Below, in pieces: positions 56,095-64,000 of a DNA stretch of 64,000 bases. Source of the DNA: Macrococcus sp. DPC7161. GTDB taxonomy: Bacteria; Bacillota; Bacilli; Staphylococcales; Staphylococcaceae. The stretch is taken from NCBI RefSeq assembly GCF_004117835.1, contig NZ_SDSC01000009.1, forward strand, positions 1-64,000. Reading direction: 5' to 3'. The translations under genes and the position numbers were made by a program. Positions within the stretch are counted from its first letter, which is position 1. Each line of letters starts with the position of its first letter. The notes below the pieces were generated by a model. That model saw only the letters and a program-made list of their open reading frames with translations, ran no database searches and was not told the DNA's origin.

Positions 56095-57897
56095 TTATTC
56101 TACTGTTACTGATTTTGCTAAGTTACGTGGTTTATCTACGTCACAACCACGGTGTAATGCTGCATAGTATGCGATTAATTGTGTTGTTACTACTGATACT
56201 AATGGTGCTAACATTTCGTGTACGTGTGGTACTACGTATGTGTCACCTTCAGCTTCTAAACCTTCCATTGAGATGATACATGGGTTCGCTCCACGTGCTA
56301 CTACTTCTTTCACATTACCGCGAATTGATAAGTTCACGTTTTCTTGTGTTGCTAATGCGATAACAGGTGTACCTTCTTCGATTAACGCGATTGTACCGTG
56401 TTTTAATTCTCCACCCGCAAATCCTTCTGCTTGGATGTAAGAGATTTCTTTTAATTTTAATGAACCTTCAACACCTACATAGTAGTCCATACCACGTCCG
56501 ATGAAGAATGCGTTACGTGTTGTTGATAAGAAATCTTTAGCGATTTGTTCCATTGTTTCAGCATCATCTACGATTGATGTGATTGCTGCTGTAACTTTTG
56601 CTAATTCAGGTAATAAATCAACACCTGTTTCGATACCAGCATCTTTAGCAACTACTTGCGCTAAGATTGATAATACTGCGATTTGTGCAGTGTACGCTTT
56701 TGTAGATGCTACTGCAATTTCTGGGCCAGCATGTAAGATTAACGTGTGGTCTGCTTCACGTGATAATGTTGAACCAGGTACGTTTGTAATTGTTAATGAT
56801 GTATGACCTAAACGGTTCGTTTCAACTAACACTGCACGGCTATCTGCAGTTTCACCTGATTGTGAAATGTAGATGAATAATGGTTTTTGTGATAATAATG
56901 GCATGTTGTATACGAATTCTGATGCAACGTGTACTTCAGTTGGTACACCTGCCCATTTTTCTAAGAATTCTTTACCTACTAAACCAGCGTTGTAAGATGT
57001 ACCACAAGCAACGATGTAAATACGATCTGATTCACGTACTGCTTTAACGATTGCTGGATCGATTAATAAGTTACCCGCTTCGTCTTGGTATTTTTGAATG
57101 ATGTTACGCATAACACCTGGTTGTTCGTGAATTTCTTTTAACATGTAGTGCGCATAAGTACCTTTTTCGATATCAGATGCATCGATTTCAGCTTTGTAAG
57201 GAGCACGTTCGATAACGTTACCTTTAATGTCTTTAATTTCAACGTCGTCTTTAGTTACGATAACGATTTCTCCGTCATGTAATTCAACATATGTATCTGT
57301 AACTTGTAACATCGCCATTGCATCAGAAGCGATTACGTTAAAGTCTTCGCCTAAACCAACTAATAATGGTGATTTATTTTTAGCTACATAAATAACATCT
57401 GGGTTTTGTGCATCTAATAAACCTAATGCATAAGAACCGTGTAATAATTCTAATACTTTTACAAACGCAGCTTCTGTTTCTAAGCCTTGTTTAGAGAAGT
57501 ATTCAACCAATTGAACGATAATTTCAGTATCTGTTTCAGATTTGAAAGTCACGTCTGATAAATATTCTTTCTTTAATTGTTCGTAGTTCTCGATAACACC
57601 GTTATGTACTAAAGTGAAACGACCAGTTTCAGATTGGTGAGGGTGAGAATTGTCATGGTTAGGCACACCGTGTGTTGCCCAACGTGTATGACCGATACCA
57701 GTTGAAGATTCAAAGCTTGCATCTACAACTTTACGTAATTCAGCAATACGACCTTTTTCTTTGTAAACACGAACATCTTCGCCATTACGTACAGCAATAC
57801 CAGCTGAATCATAACCACGGTATTCTAATTTTTCTAACCCTTTTAAAAGAATTTCCTTTGCGTCACTTGTTCCAATATAACCTACGATACCACACAT
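56095..57897 (-). CDS. glmS: Glutamine:fructose-6-phosphate aminotransferase
   Basis: 600 residues from the ATG at 57897 (AGGAGG upstream), where the essential Cys2 follows Met1 (MCGIVGYIG). N-terminal glutaminase and two SIS domains ([22 protein letters not shown]) with the C-terminal LAKSVTVE. Makes glucosamine-6-phosphate for cell wall. The longer frame with a start at 57927 would displace Cys2 and is not used. Controlled by the ribozyme upstream. Confidence 0.97.
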   Translation of the reverse strand: MCGIVGYIGTSDAKEILLKGLEKLEYRGYDSAGIAVRNGEDVRVYKEKGRIAELRKVVDASFESSTGIGHTRWATHGVPNHDNSHPHQSETGRFTLVHNGVIENYEQLKKEYLSDVTFKSETDTEIIVQLVEYFSKQGLETEAAFVKVLELLHGSYALGLLDAQNPDVIYVAKNKSPLLVGLGEDFNVIASDAMAMLQVTDTYVELHDGEIVIVTKDDVEIKDIKGNVIERAPYKAEIDASDIEKGTYAHYMLKEIHEQPGVMRNIIQKYQDEAGNLLIDPAIVKAVRESDRIYIVACGTSYNAGLVGKEFLEKWAGVPTEVHVASEFVYNMPLLSQKPLFIYISQSGETADSRAVLVETNRLGHTSLTITNVPGSTLSREADHTLILHAGPEIAVASTKAYTAQIAVLSILAQVVAKDAGIETGVDLLPELAKVTAAITSIVDDAETMEQIAKDFLSTTRNAFFIGRGMDYYVGVEGSLKLKEISYIQAEGFAGGELKHGTIALIEEGTPVIALATQENVNLSIRGNVKEVVARGANPCIISMEGLEAEGDTYVVPHVHEMLAPLVSVVTTQLIAYYAALHRGCDVDKPRNLAKSVTVE

Positions 57898-57959
57898 AAA
57901 TAAAGTCCTCCTGTGAATCATGTACATATTCTTAATATAAGTGAGTACATGTTCATAAT

Positions 57960-58112
57960 TATTTTATTTTGTGCTTTCGTTAATGCTTTTGTTCAAAGGA
58001 TCGCTCCTAAGTTTTGTTCATTAACTAACGAATCAGCTACATCCGTGATGGCATCCGCCGAAGTTTCGATAACCATCTTCCTCGTCAACAGTTTCCTGTT
58101 CTGGCGCTATTT
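57960..58112 (-). ncRNA. glmS ribozyme-riboswitch
   Basis: In the glmS leader, minus strand, the conserved AGCGCC (58108-58103) and AGAAC, then GUUGACGAGG, GGUUAUCGA, UUCGGCGGAUG, and a downstream P3-P4 region with UAACGAAAGCACA match the glmS ribozyme. Cleavage is expected 5' of GCGCC at about 58107 when glucosamine-6-phosphate is bound, which destabilises the mRNA. The 3' limit is approximate. Confidence 0.93.
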
Positions 58113-58154
58113 TATTAAATTATCACTACCCTCACTTTCTATTAAACTTCACTC

Positions 58155-58184
58155 ATTGTACTATAATTCAGTCATTTCTTACAA
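58155..58184 (-). promoter_or_regulatory. Putative glmS promoter
   Basis: Minus-strand -35 TTGTAA (58184-58179), 18-base spacer, -10 TACAAT (58160-58155). It would give a leader of about 40 bases before the ribozyme cut. Confidence 0.55.
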
Positions 58185-58240
58185 TAATATTCCATAAAAA
58201 ATGTATCGGAAAGTGAAATAAAATAACAACATGCACGGTT

Positions 58241-58309
58241 TTGTCATGAATGACTATGACAAAGTTGAATGAAGTATGAATTGTATGCGCTTTAATTTGG
58301 GCTTATGAT
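58241..58309 (+). promoter_or_regulatory. mtl promoter and MtlR-type inverted repeat
   Basis: TTGTCAT(8 bases)ATGACAA (58241-58262) is an inverted repeat of the size bound by MtlR-type regulators. It lies about 20 bases upstream of a -35 TTGTAT (58281-58286), with 17-base spacing to a -10 TATGAT (58304-58309). An activator site at about -70 fits MtlR action. Confidence 0.65.
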
Positions 58310-58357
58310 TAAGGTGTCTTAAATAATTAATGTTTATTAAAAAAAGGAGTGTTATAA

Positions 58358-59833
58358 ATGGCAGAACAAAAAAGTGGCGTTCAACGTAAAGTTCAAGCGT
58401 TCGGTTCTTTCTTAAGTAGTATGGTAATGCCGAATATCCCAATCTTCATCGCTTGGGGATTCTTAACAGCTTTATTTATTGATGTAGGTTGGTTCCCTAA
58501 CAAAGGATTAGCAACAATGGTAGGACCTACAATTCAATATTTAATTCCAATCATGATTGCATTCATGGGTGGTAAACTTGTACATGACGTACGTGGTGGT
58601 GTCGTTGGTGCAGCTGCAACAATGGGTATCATCGCAGCATTCCAACAACCAATGTTACTTGGTGCAATGATTGTTGGTCCATTAACTGCTTGGTTAATGA
58701 AGAAATTTGACAATGCAGTACAACCAAGAATTAAAACTGGTTTTGAAATGTTAGTGAATAACTTCTCTGCTGGTTTCTTAGCTTTAGGTATGATGATTGC
58801 TTCATACTTGTGGTTATCTCCAATCGTAGGTTGGATCATGAAAATATTAGGTGAAGGCGTTAAGTTCTTAGTACATAACCATGTATTACCTTTAACTTCA
58901 TTATTAATCGAACCTGCAAAGGTATTATTCTTAAACAATGCAATTAACCACGGTGTGTTAACACCACTTGGAACAGAACAAGCTACTGAAGTTGGTAAAT
59001 CGATTTTATTCACTTTAGAATCTAACCCTGGTCCTGGTTTAGGTATCTTATTAGCTTACATGTTATTTGGTAAAGGTACAGCAAAAGCTACTGCTCCTGG
59101 TGCTGTATTAATTCACTTCTTGGGTGGTATTCATGAAATATACTTCCCATATGTATTAATGAAACCTGCAATGATTATCGCAGCTATCGCTGGTGGTATG
59201 ACTGGCGTTGCTTACTTCTCAATGGTTGATTTTGGTTTACAATCACCAGCAGCACCTGGTTCAATCTTAGCTTATGCTGCTGTTACACCTAAAGGGCAAC
59301 ACATTCATATGATTATCGGCGTATTACTTGCCGCTTTAGTATCATTCGTAGTTGGTTCTTTAATCTTAAAATTCTCTAAAGATAAAGAAAGTAGCGATGA
59401 TTTAGCTGCTGCTACTGCAAAAATGGAAGAAACTAAAGGTAAAAAATCTTCTGTTGCTGGTGCTTTAGTTAAAGAAGATACTACTGAAGCTTCTGAAGAT
59501 GCATTATTAGATAAATATGCAACTGAAGATGTTAATGCGCATGACTACTCTAAAGTTAAAAAAGTTATATTCGCTTGTGATGCTGGTATGGGTTCATCTG
59601 CGATGGGTGCAGGTATGATGCGTAATAAATTCAAAAAAGCAGGTATCAACTTAGATGTTACAAACACAGCAATCAACCAATTACCTAGCGATGTGGATTT
59701 AGTTATCACTCAAAAAGTATTAACTGATCGCGCTATCAAACAAGTACCAAATGCAATTCACATTTCTGTAGATAATTTCTTAAACTCACCTCGTTATGAT
59801 GAGTTAATTGAGAACTTGAAAAAGTATCAATAA
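58358..59833 (+). CDS. mtlA: PTS mannitol-specific EIICB
   Basis: 491 residues. Membrane EIIC domain (NIPIFIAWGFLTALF, GGIHEIYFPYV with the GxxE motif), then a linker of about 45 residues and a C-terminal EIIB domain with phosphocysteine C407 (IFACDAGMGSSAMGA). EIIA is separate (mtlF), as in staphylococci. Imports mannitol as mannitol-1-phosphate. First gene of mtlA-mtlR-mtlF-mtlD. AAGGAGTG precedes the ATG. Confidence 0.96.
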   Translation: MAEQKSGVQRKVQAFGSFLSSMVMPNIPIFIAWGFLTALFIDVGWFPNKGLATMVGPTIQYLIPIMIAFMGGKLVHDVRGGVVGAAATMGIIAAFQQPMLLGAMIVGPLTAWLMKKFDNAVQPRIKTGFEMLVNNFSAGFLALGMMIASYLWLSPIVGWIMKILGEGVKFLVHNHVLPLTSLLIEPAKVLFLNNAINHGVLTPLGTEQATEVGKSILFTLESNPGPGLGILLAYMLFGKGTAKATAPGAVLIHFLGGIHEIYFPYVLMKPAMIIAAIAGGMTGVAYFSMVDFGLQSPAAPGSILAYAAVTPKGQHIHMIIGVLLAALVSFVVGSLILKFSKDKESSDDLAAATAKMEETKGKKSSVAGALVKEDTTEASEDALLDKYATEDVNAHDYSKVKKVIFACDAGMGSSAMGAGMMRNKFKKAGINLDVTNTAINQLPSDVDLVITQKVLTDRAIKQVPNAIHISVDNFLNSPRYDELIENLKKYQ

Positions 59834-59912
59834 TTAGACAAACAAACAATTATTAAATTAAAATATGTAGTAACCAATTGAATAAATTACTTTTAAAAGG
59901 AGTGTGGATTTT

Positions 59913-61913
59913 ATGCAAATGAGTCATCGTGAGAAGAATATCATTGAGAGTTTGCTAAAGAATCCACACTCTTTTTTAACGATTCATCACATCGCTCAAA
60001 ATTTAGGGGTTTCAAGTCGTACAATCCATCGTGAGTTGGTGTATGTTGAAGAAACGTTAGCACGTTTTAACTTACAATTGGAGCGCATGACGAATAAAGG
60101 TTTACGTATCACAGGGGATGAGGCGGATTTCGAATTATTAATCGATACTTTAGCAAGTGAAAAGACCATCGATTTATCGGTTGATGAACGTAAAGTAATC
60201 ATTCTCTACACACTAATAAAAGCAAAAGATCCTGTTAAACTTTACAGCCTTGCAAATGAGGTTGGTATTTCAATTAATAAATTGAATAAGGAAATCGGTC
60301 TTTTAGAAGCAGATTTAAATAACTACAAACTGTCTCTATTAAAAAAACGTGGTGAAGGTTTAATTCTAGTCGGTGAAGAAGTGAATCGCAGGCAATGTCT
60401 TGCAGATATCATGTTAGAGAAATTAAATTCTACTTCTGTTTATTCTGTGATTGAAGATCATTTTGTTTATCAAACATTAAATGATGAGAAATTATTAGAT
60501 ATTGATATGCATCAAATCTTTAATATTGAGCGCTTGTTAATGGATGCTTTAATTGAGCTACCATATGTGCTCACTGAAACGGCTTATTTAACTTTAACCA
60601 TTCATATCGTACTTGCGATTGAACGTATTAAATCACATGAGAAAGTATCGATTGAACAAAATTTAATTGATACTTTAATTCCGACAAAAGAATTTGACGT
60701 GAGTTGTAATTTAGCAAAGCGTATTGAAGAAGTCTATCATATCACAATCGACTTAGAGGAAAAGATTTTTATTACAATGCATCTTCGTGGTGCGAAACGT
60801 AAACATTCAGAGTCTAAAGATATGGATTTAAGTTTAAAGACACATGAGTTGATTCGTGCTGTTGAAACCTACTCAAATCTTAAATTTAATGCTTCTCAAG
60901 CCCTTTATGAAGGCGTACTGCTCCATTTAGGTCCAGCATTAAATCGCTTAGAAGGCGGCTTAGAAACATTCAATCCTCTAACAGAAATGATTAAAACGGA
61001 CTATGCTTTAATATTTAATGCAGTGGCTTTGAGTTTAGAGGAAGTTTTCCCTGAGTATCAATTCCCTGAAGGTGAAATAGCTTTTGTCGCACTTCACTTT
61101 GGTGGGTCTTACAGAGAAAATACGAAACTCAATGTACTGGTTGTATGTACTAGTGGCATTGGTACAAGTCGTATTCTTTCACACAAGATTGAAGAGCGAT
61201 TCAGTAATGTCGAAGTAGTTAAAGAAGCTTCAGTGAGTGAATTGAAGTCACTAGATTTAAATGCATATGATCATATTATTTCAACCGTTAGCTTAGACAT
61301 TGAACATACGCATACCGTTGTAAATCCACTGTTACCAGAACGTGATCAAACAGTACTCGCACAAGTCTTTCACGCACAACCTAAAAAAGTGAACAAATCT
61401 GAAGTGATTGATACAAATCAATATGACGATTTGATGGCTTACACCATTGAAGGGCATCAATTGATACAAAGCGTATACATAGAAACAATGGATGATGATG
61501 ACTATACATCATTTATTGAGAAACACTTAACAAAATTAAAAGCGATTGATAACAAAAAAGCGTTTGTGGATACTTTGACTGCACGTGAACAAGTTCAAGG
61601 ATTCTTAATTACAAATACTGAAATTGCGATTCCTCACCTTGTGACAGATTATATCCATCAACCAGTTATCATTTTGGTGACGTGCAACCATCATGTTAAA
61701 CTAAAAGCAATGGATCAAACATATGGCAAAGCGAAATACCTTGCTTTTATGTTTTTACCAGAACATACACAAATACGCTCATTAATGAGTGAACTCAGTG
61801 TATTACTAATGGAACACATTGATGAACCTGAATTAATATTTAGCGATTCAGCGTTCGTAACAAATCATTTGAAACAATCTTTACTTAAATACATTAAAAA
61901 TCAATTAAATTAA
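59913..61913 (+). CDS. mtlR: Mannitol operon activator MtlR
   Basis: 666 residues from the ATG at 59913, 10 bases after AAGGAG; a GTG nine bases earlier is too close. Two HTH domains, two PRDs, a GatB-like EIIB domain (VVCTSGIGTSRILSHKI) and a C-terminal EIIA-like domain (EIAIPHLVTDY). Phosphorylation by HPr and dephosphorylation through MtlA switch its activity. It lies inside its own operon. Confidence 0.94.
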   Translation: MQMSHREKNIIESLLKNPHSFLTIHHIAQNLGVSSRTIHRELVYVEETLARFNLQLERMTNKGLRITGDEADFELLIDTLASEKTIDLSVDERKVIILYTLIKAKDPVKLYSLANEVGISINKLNKEIGLLEADLNNYKLSLLKKRGEGLILVGEEVNRRQCLADIMLEKLNSTSVYSVIEDHFVYQTLNDEKLLDIDMHQIFNIERLLMDALIELPYVLTETAYLTLTIHIVLAIERIKSHEKVSIEQNLIDTLIPTKEFDVSCNLAKRIEEVYHITIDLEEKIFITMHLRGAKRKHSESKDMDLSLKTHELIRAVETYSNLKFNASQALYEGVLLHLGPALNRLEGGLETFNPLTEMIKTDYALIFNAVALSLEEVFPEYQFPEGEIAFVALHFGGSYRENTKLNVLVVCTSGIGTSRILSHKIEERFSNVEVVKEASVSELKSLDLNAYDHIISTVSLDIEHTHTVVNPLLPERDQTVLAQVFHAQPKKVNKSEVIDTNQYDDLMAYTIEGHQLIQSVYIETMDDDDYTSFIEKHLTKLKAIDNKKAFVDTLTAREQVQGFLITNTEIAIPHLVTDYIHQPVIILVTCNHHVKLKAMDQTYGKAKYLAFMFLPEHTQIRSLMSELSVLLMEHIDEPELIFSDSAFVTNHLKQSLLKYIKNQLN

Positions 61914-61925
61914 TGGAGTGATATT

Positions 61926-62360
61926 ATGTCAAACTTAATACCAACAGAAAATATTTTAATCAATCAAACAATCGCATCTAAAGAAGCGGCTATTGAAGTA
62001 GCAGGTAAAAAATTAGTTGAAATCGGTGCAGTGACAACAGATTATATCCAAGCAATGAAAGAACGTGAAAGCATCGTTTCTACATACATGGGTAACTTCT
62101 TAGCAATCCCACACGGTACAGATGAAGCAAAAGCAGCTGTATTAAAATCTGGTATCACATTAATTCAAGCACCAGAAGGCATAGACTGGGATGGCAACAT
62201 CGTTAAAGTCGTTGTAGGTATTGCTGGTAAAGACGGAGAACACTTAGATTTATTAAGCCAAATCGCAATCGTATTCTCTGATGAAGAAAATGTTGAACGC
62301 GTGATTAATGCAGGTTCTGCAGAAGAAATTAATGCAATCTTCAGTGAGGTGGAATTATAA
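61926..62360 (+). CDS. mtlF: PTS mannitol-specific EIIA
   Basis: 144 residues, standard length; phosphorylation site H63 in [13 protein letters not shown]. Passes phosphate from HPr to the MtlA EIIB domain. Overlaps the mtlD ATG by one base (TAATG). Confidence 0.96.
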   Translation: MSNLIPTENILINQTIASKEAAIEVAGKKLVEIGAVTTDYIQAMKERESIVSTYMGNFLAIPHGTDEAKAAVLKSGITLIQAPEGIDWDGNIVKVVVGIAGKDGEHLDLLSQIAIVFSDEENVERVINAGSAEEINAIFSEVEL

Positions 62361-63478
62361 TGAAAGCTGTACATTTTGGTGCTGGAAATATTGGTCGTGG
62401 ATTTATTGGAAAAGTATTATTTGATAACAACTACGAAGTAACCTTTGCAGATGTAAATGCTGAAATTATTGATTTATTAAACAAAGACAAAAAATACGAC
62501 GTAATTATTGCTGAAGAAGCTAAAGAACGTCAAACTGTTAGTGGTGTAAGTGGTATTAACTCTATTACAGACGCTGAAGGATTAAAAAAAGCGATTTTAG
62601 AAGCGGATTTAATCACTTGTGCTGTTGGGGTATCCATTTTACCAATCATCGCAAAAAGCTTTGCAAGCACATTATTAGAGCGTAATCCCAAACAACCATT
62701 AAACATCGTTGCATGTGAGAATGCAATTATGGCTACAGATACTTTAAAGAAAGCTGTATTAGAAATTGCACCAGGTGTTGCTGAAATGGAGAATATCCAC
62801 TTCCCTAACTCAGCCGTTGACCGCATCGTACCAATTCAAAAACAAGAAAACCCATTAGACGTAATGGTAGAACCTTTCTTTGAATGGGTTATCGAAAGTG
62901 ATGCTTGGATTGGTGAACAATTAACAGGCGTTAAATACGTTAAAGACTTACATCCATTCATTGAACGTAAATTAATGACAGTAAATACAGGACATGCATT
63001 TATCGCATATTACGGTACATTTAAAGGGTACAAAACAGTAGACGAAGCAATGCAAGACCAAGACGTTGTGACAGCAGTACGCGATACATTAGCTGAAACA
63101 AGCGAATATTTAGTAACTGCATATAATGACTTCACACGTGAAGAACAAGCAGCTTATGTTGATAAAATCATCGGCCGCTTCGAAAATCCATACCTGTCAG
63201 ATGCGTTGAACCGTGTAGGCCGTTCACCATTACGTAAGATTTCACCAGAAGATCGAATCATTAAACCATTACGTTACTTATTTGAAAAAGGTTTAAAACA
63301 TGACAGCTTAGTGCATATGGCAGCTTACTTATTAAAATACAGTGATGCTACAGATGCAGAAGCCGTTGAAAAAGATGAATACATCAAAGCAAACGGTGTA
63401 GAAGGATTCTTAAAACAATACGCTAAAATCGATGATGCTTTAATTAAAGAAATCGTAGACGTATATAACGGATTATAA
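62360..63478 (+). CDS. mtlD: Mannitol-1-phosphate 5-dehydrogenase
   Basis: 372 residues: [24 protein letters not shown] site, NSAVDRIVP and the [16 protein letters not shown] catalytic Lys region. Oxidises mannitol-1-phosphate to fructose-6-phosphate with NAD+. Last gene of the operon. Confidence 0.96.
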   Translation: MKAVHFGAGNIGRGFIGKVLFDNNYEVTFADVNAEIIDLLNKDKKYDVIIAEEAKERQTVSGVSGINSITDAEGLKKAILEADLITCAVGVSILPIIAKSFASTLLERNPKQPLNIVACENAIMATDTLKKAVLEIAPGVAEMENIHFPNSAVDRIVPIQKQENPLDVMVEPFFEWVIESDAWIGEQLTGVKYVKDLHPFIERKLMTVNTGHAFIAYYGTFKGYKTVDEAMQDQDVVTAVRDTLAETSEYLVTAYNDFTREEQAAYVDKIIGRFENPYLSDALNRVGRSPLRKISPEDRIIKPLRYLFEKGLKHDSLVHMAAYLLKYSDATDAEAVEKDEYIKANGVEGFLKQYAKIDDALIKEIVDVYNGL

Positions 63479-63480
63479 TC

Positions 63481-63513
63481 ATAAAGCCCTCAATATGAGG
63501 GCTTTTTTTACAG
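63481..63513 (+). terminator. Terminator of the mtl operon
   Basis: AAGCCCTCA pairs with TGAGGGCTT, then T7. Starts 5 bases after the mtlD stop. Confidence 0.92.
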
Positions 63514-63589
63514 GATTTTTTGCTTGTTTTCATGCCCCAGTGGCTAGTATTTAACCAATACTAGCCACTCGACACAAACAAACCTCACC

Positions 63590-63620
63590 ACAAAAAAAAG
63601 ATGAGACTCAAAGTCTCATC
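63590..63620 (-). terminator. Terminator of the glmM transcript
   Basis: GATGAGACT (63600-63608) pairs with AGTCTCATC (63612-63620); minus-strand U8 follows. Eleven bases past the glmM stop. Confidence 0.9.
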
Positions 63621-63633
63621 CTATAATTAAAAA

Positions 63634-64000
63634 TTATAATCCCATATGCTCACGTACAACATCAGCAATACTGTTTACGAATCTTTCTGCATCTTCGTCA
63701 GTCTTTGCTTCTACCATTACACGAACTAATGGTTCTGTTCCTGAAGGACGTACTAATACACGGCCTTCTCCATTCATTTCTTGTTCTACTTGTTTAATAC
63801 TTTCAGCAACATGTTCGTTTGTTTCAACTGCATGTTTATCTGAAACGCGAATGTTTACTAATCGTTGTGGGTATTTCACCATACGTCCAGCTAATTCACT
63901 TAATGTTTTCCCTGATTGTTTAATGATACTTGCTAAATGAACACCTGTTAATAAACCATCACCAGTTGTGTTATAGTCCATCATTACAATATGTCCTGAT
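63634..64000 (-). CDS. glmM: Phosphoglucosamine mutase, C-terminal part, cut by window edge
   Basis: The last 122 or so residues: SGHIVMMDYNTTGDGLLTG, then the phosphate-binding loop RPSGTEPLVRVMVEA and ending REHMGL. It converts glucosamine-6-phosphate (made by GlmS) to glucosamine-1-phosphate. The frame runs off the right edge of the window, so the catalytic serine is not seen. Confidence 0.95.
   Translation of the reverse strand, partial: SGHIVMMDYNTTGDGLLTGVHLASIIKQSGKTLSELAGRMVKYPQRLVNIRVSDKHAVETNEHVAESIKQVEQEMNGEGRVLVRPSGTEPLVRVMVEAKTDEDAERFVNSIADVVREHMGL

Noticed and set aside
57913-58197. Plus-strand frame upstream of glmS
   Set aside because: It lies on the opposite strand across the ribozyme and promoter; no initiation signals.
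58281-58294. A cre site at TGTATGCGCTTTAA upstream of mtlA
   Set aside because: Two mismatches at conserved positions; overlaps the -35 but is too weak to report as a site.

Overview
The window is AT-rich DNA from a member of the Staphylococcaceae (Staphylococcus, Macrococcus or Mammaliicoccus). The evidence is the glmS - mtlA/mtlR/mtlF/mtlD - glmM neighbourhood, a complete seven-gene Mnh2-type Na+/H+ antiporter operon, the mupG-murQ-murP-murR muropeptide cluster, a secreted IsaB-like protein, a glmS ribozyme and an S-box SAM riboswitch. The species is not fixed by what I can see. No tRNA or rRNA gene, prophage or CRISPR array was recognised.

Layout. 0-1.6 kb: the start of an IS3-type transposase gene running off the left edge, a partial copy of srlB with an internal deletion, and two small membrane proteins. 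1.5-6.7 kb: sorbitol PTS operon (srlD-srlR-srlM-srlA-srlE-srlB, minus strand) with a CcpA-type site in its promoter. 6.8-11.2 kb: MurNAc/MurNAc-GlcNAc recovery operon (mupG-murQ-murP-murR) with a perfect cre site. 11.3-23.8 kb: accessory region. It holds a MazG-like pyrophosphohydrolase divergent from a nuclease-helicase (DUF2075 type), then a two-gene operon of an unrecognised 917-residue protein and a 1525-residue DEAH helicase with a DUF1998-type C-terminus. This looks like an anti-phage defence island related in architecture to Druantia or DISARM, but I cannot assign it to a named system. A secreted modular protein and a frameshifted glpP follow.

23.9-27.0 kb: S-methylmethionine uptake and use (mmuP-mmuM) under a SAM riboswitch, and an IsaB-like secreted protein. 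27.2-33.3 kb: a catalytically degenerate tyrosine-recombinase-like protein and mnhA2-G2, in which mnhE appears to start at ATT. 33.4-45.8 kb: beta-glucuronide/hexuronate module (uidA, uxuB, uxuA, uxaC, a GPH symporter, kdgK, kdgA) reading left, with an AraC regulator and a divergent HAD phosphatase plus GH3 glycosidase. The module lies between two near-identical terminators.

46.0-55.8 kb: small membrane proteins, a striking array of six 63-bp hairpin repeats, a PfkB kinase, a glycerate kinase, two paralogous secreted glycerophosphodiesterases, a DUF805 protein and an AraC regulator. 55.9-64 kb: glmS with its leader ribozyme and a long structured 3' UTR, the mannitol operon mtlA-mtlR-mtlF-mtlD, and the 3' end of glmM.

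Functionally the window is mostly carbohydrate supply. Sorbitol, mannitol and N-acetylmuramic acid enter by PTS, glucuronides enter by a symporter, and their products feed glycolysis or amino-sugar synthesis (glmS, glmM). CcpA-type sites sit at several of these promoters. Coordinates, motifs and repeats were read by eye; family assignments rest on recognised motifs and gene order, not on database searches.
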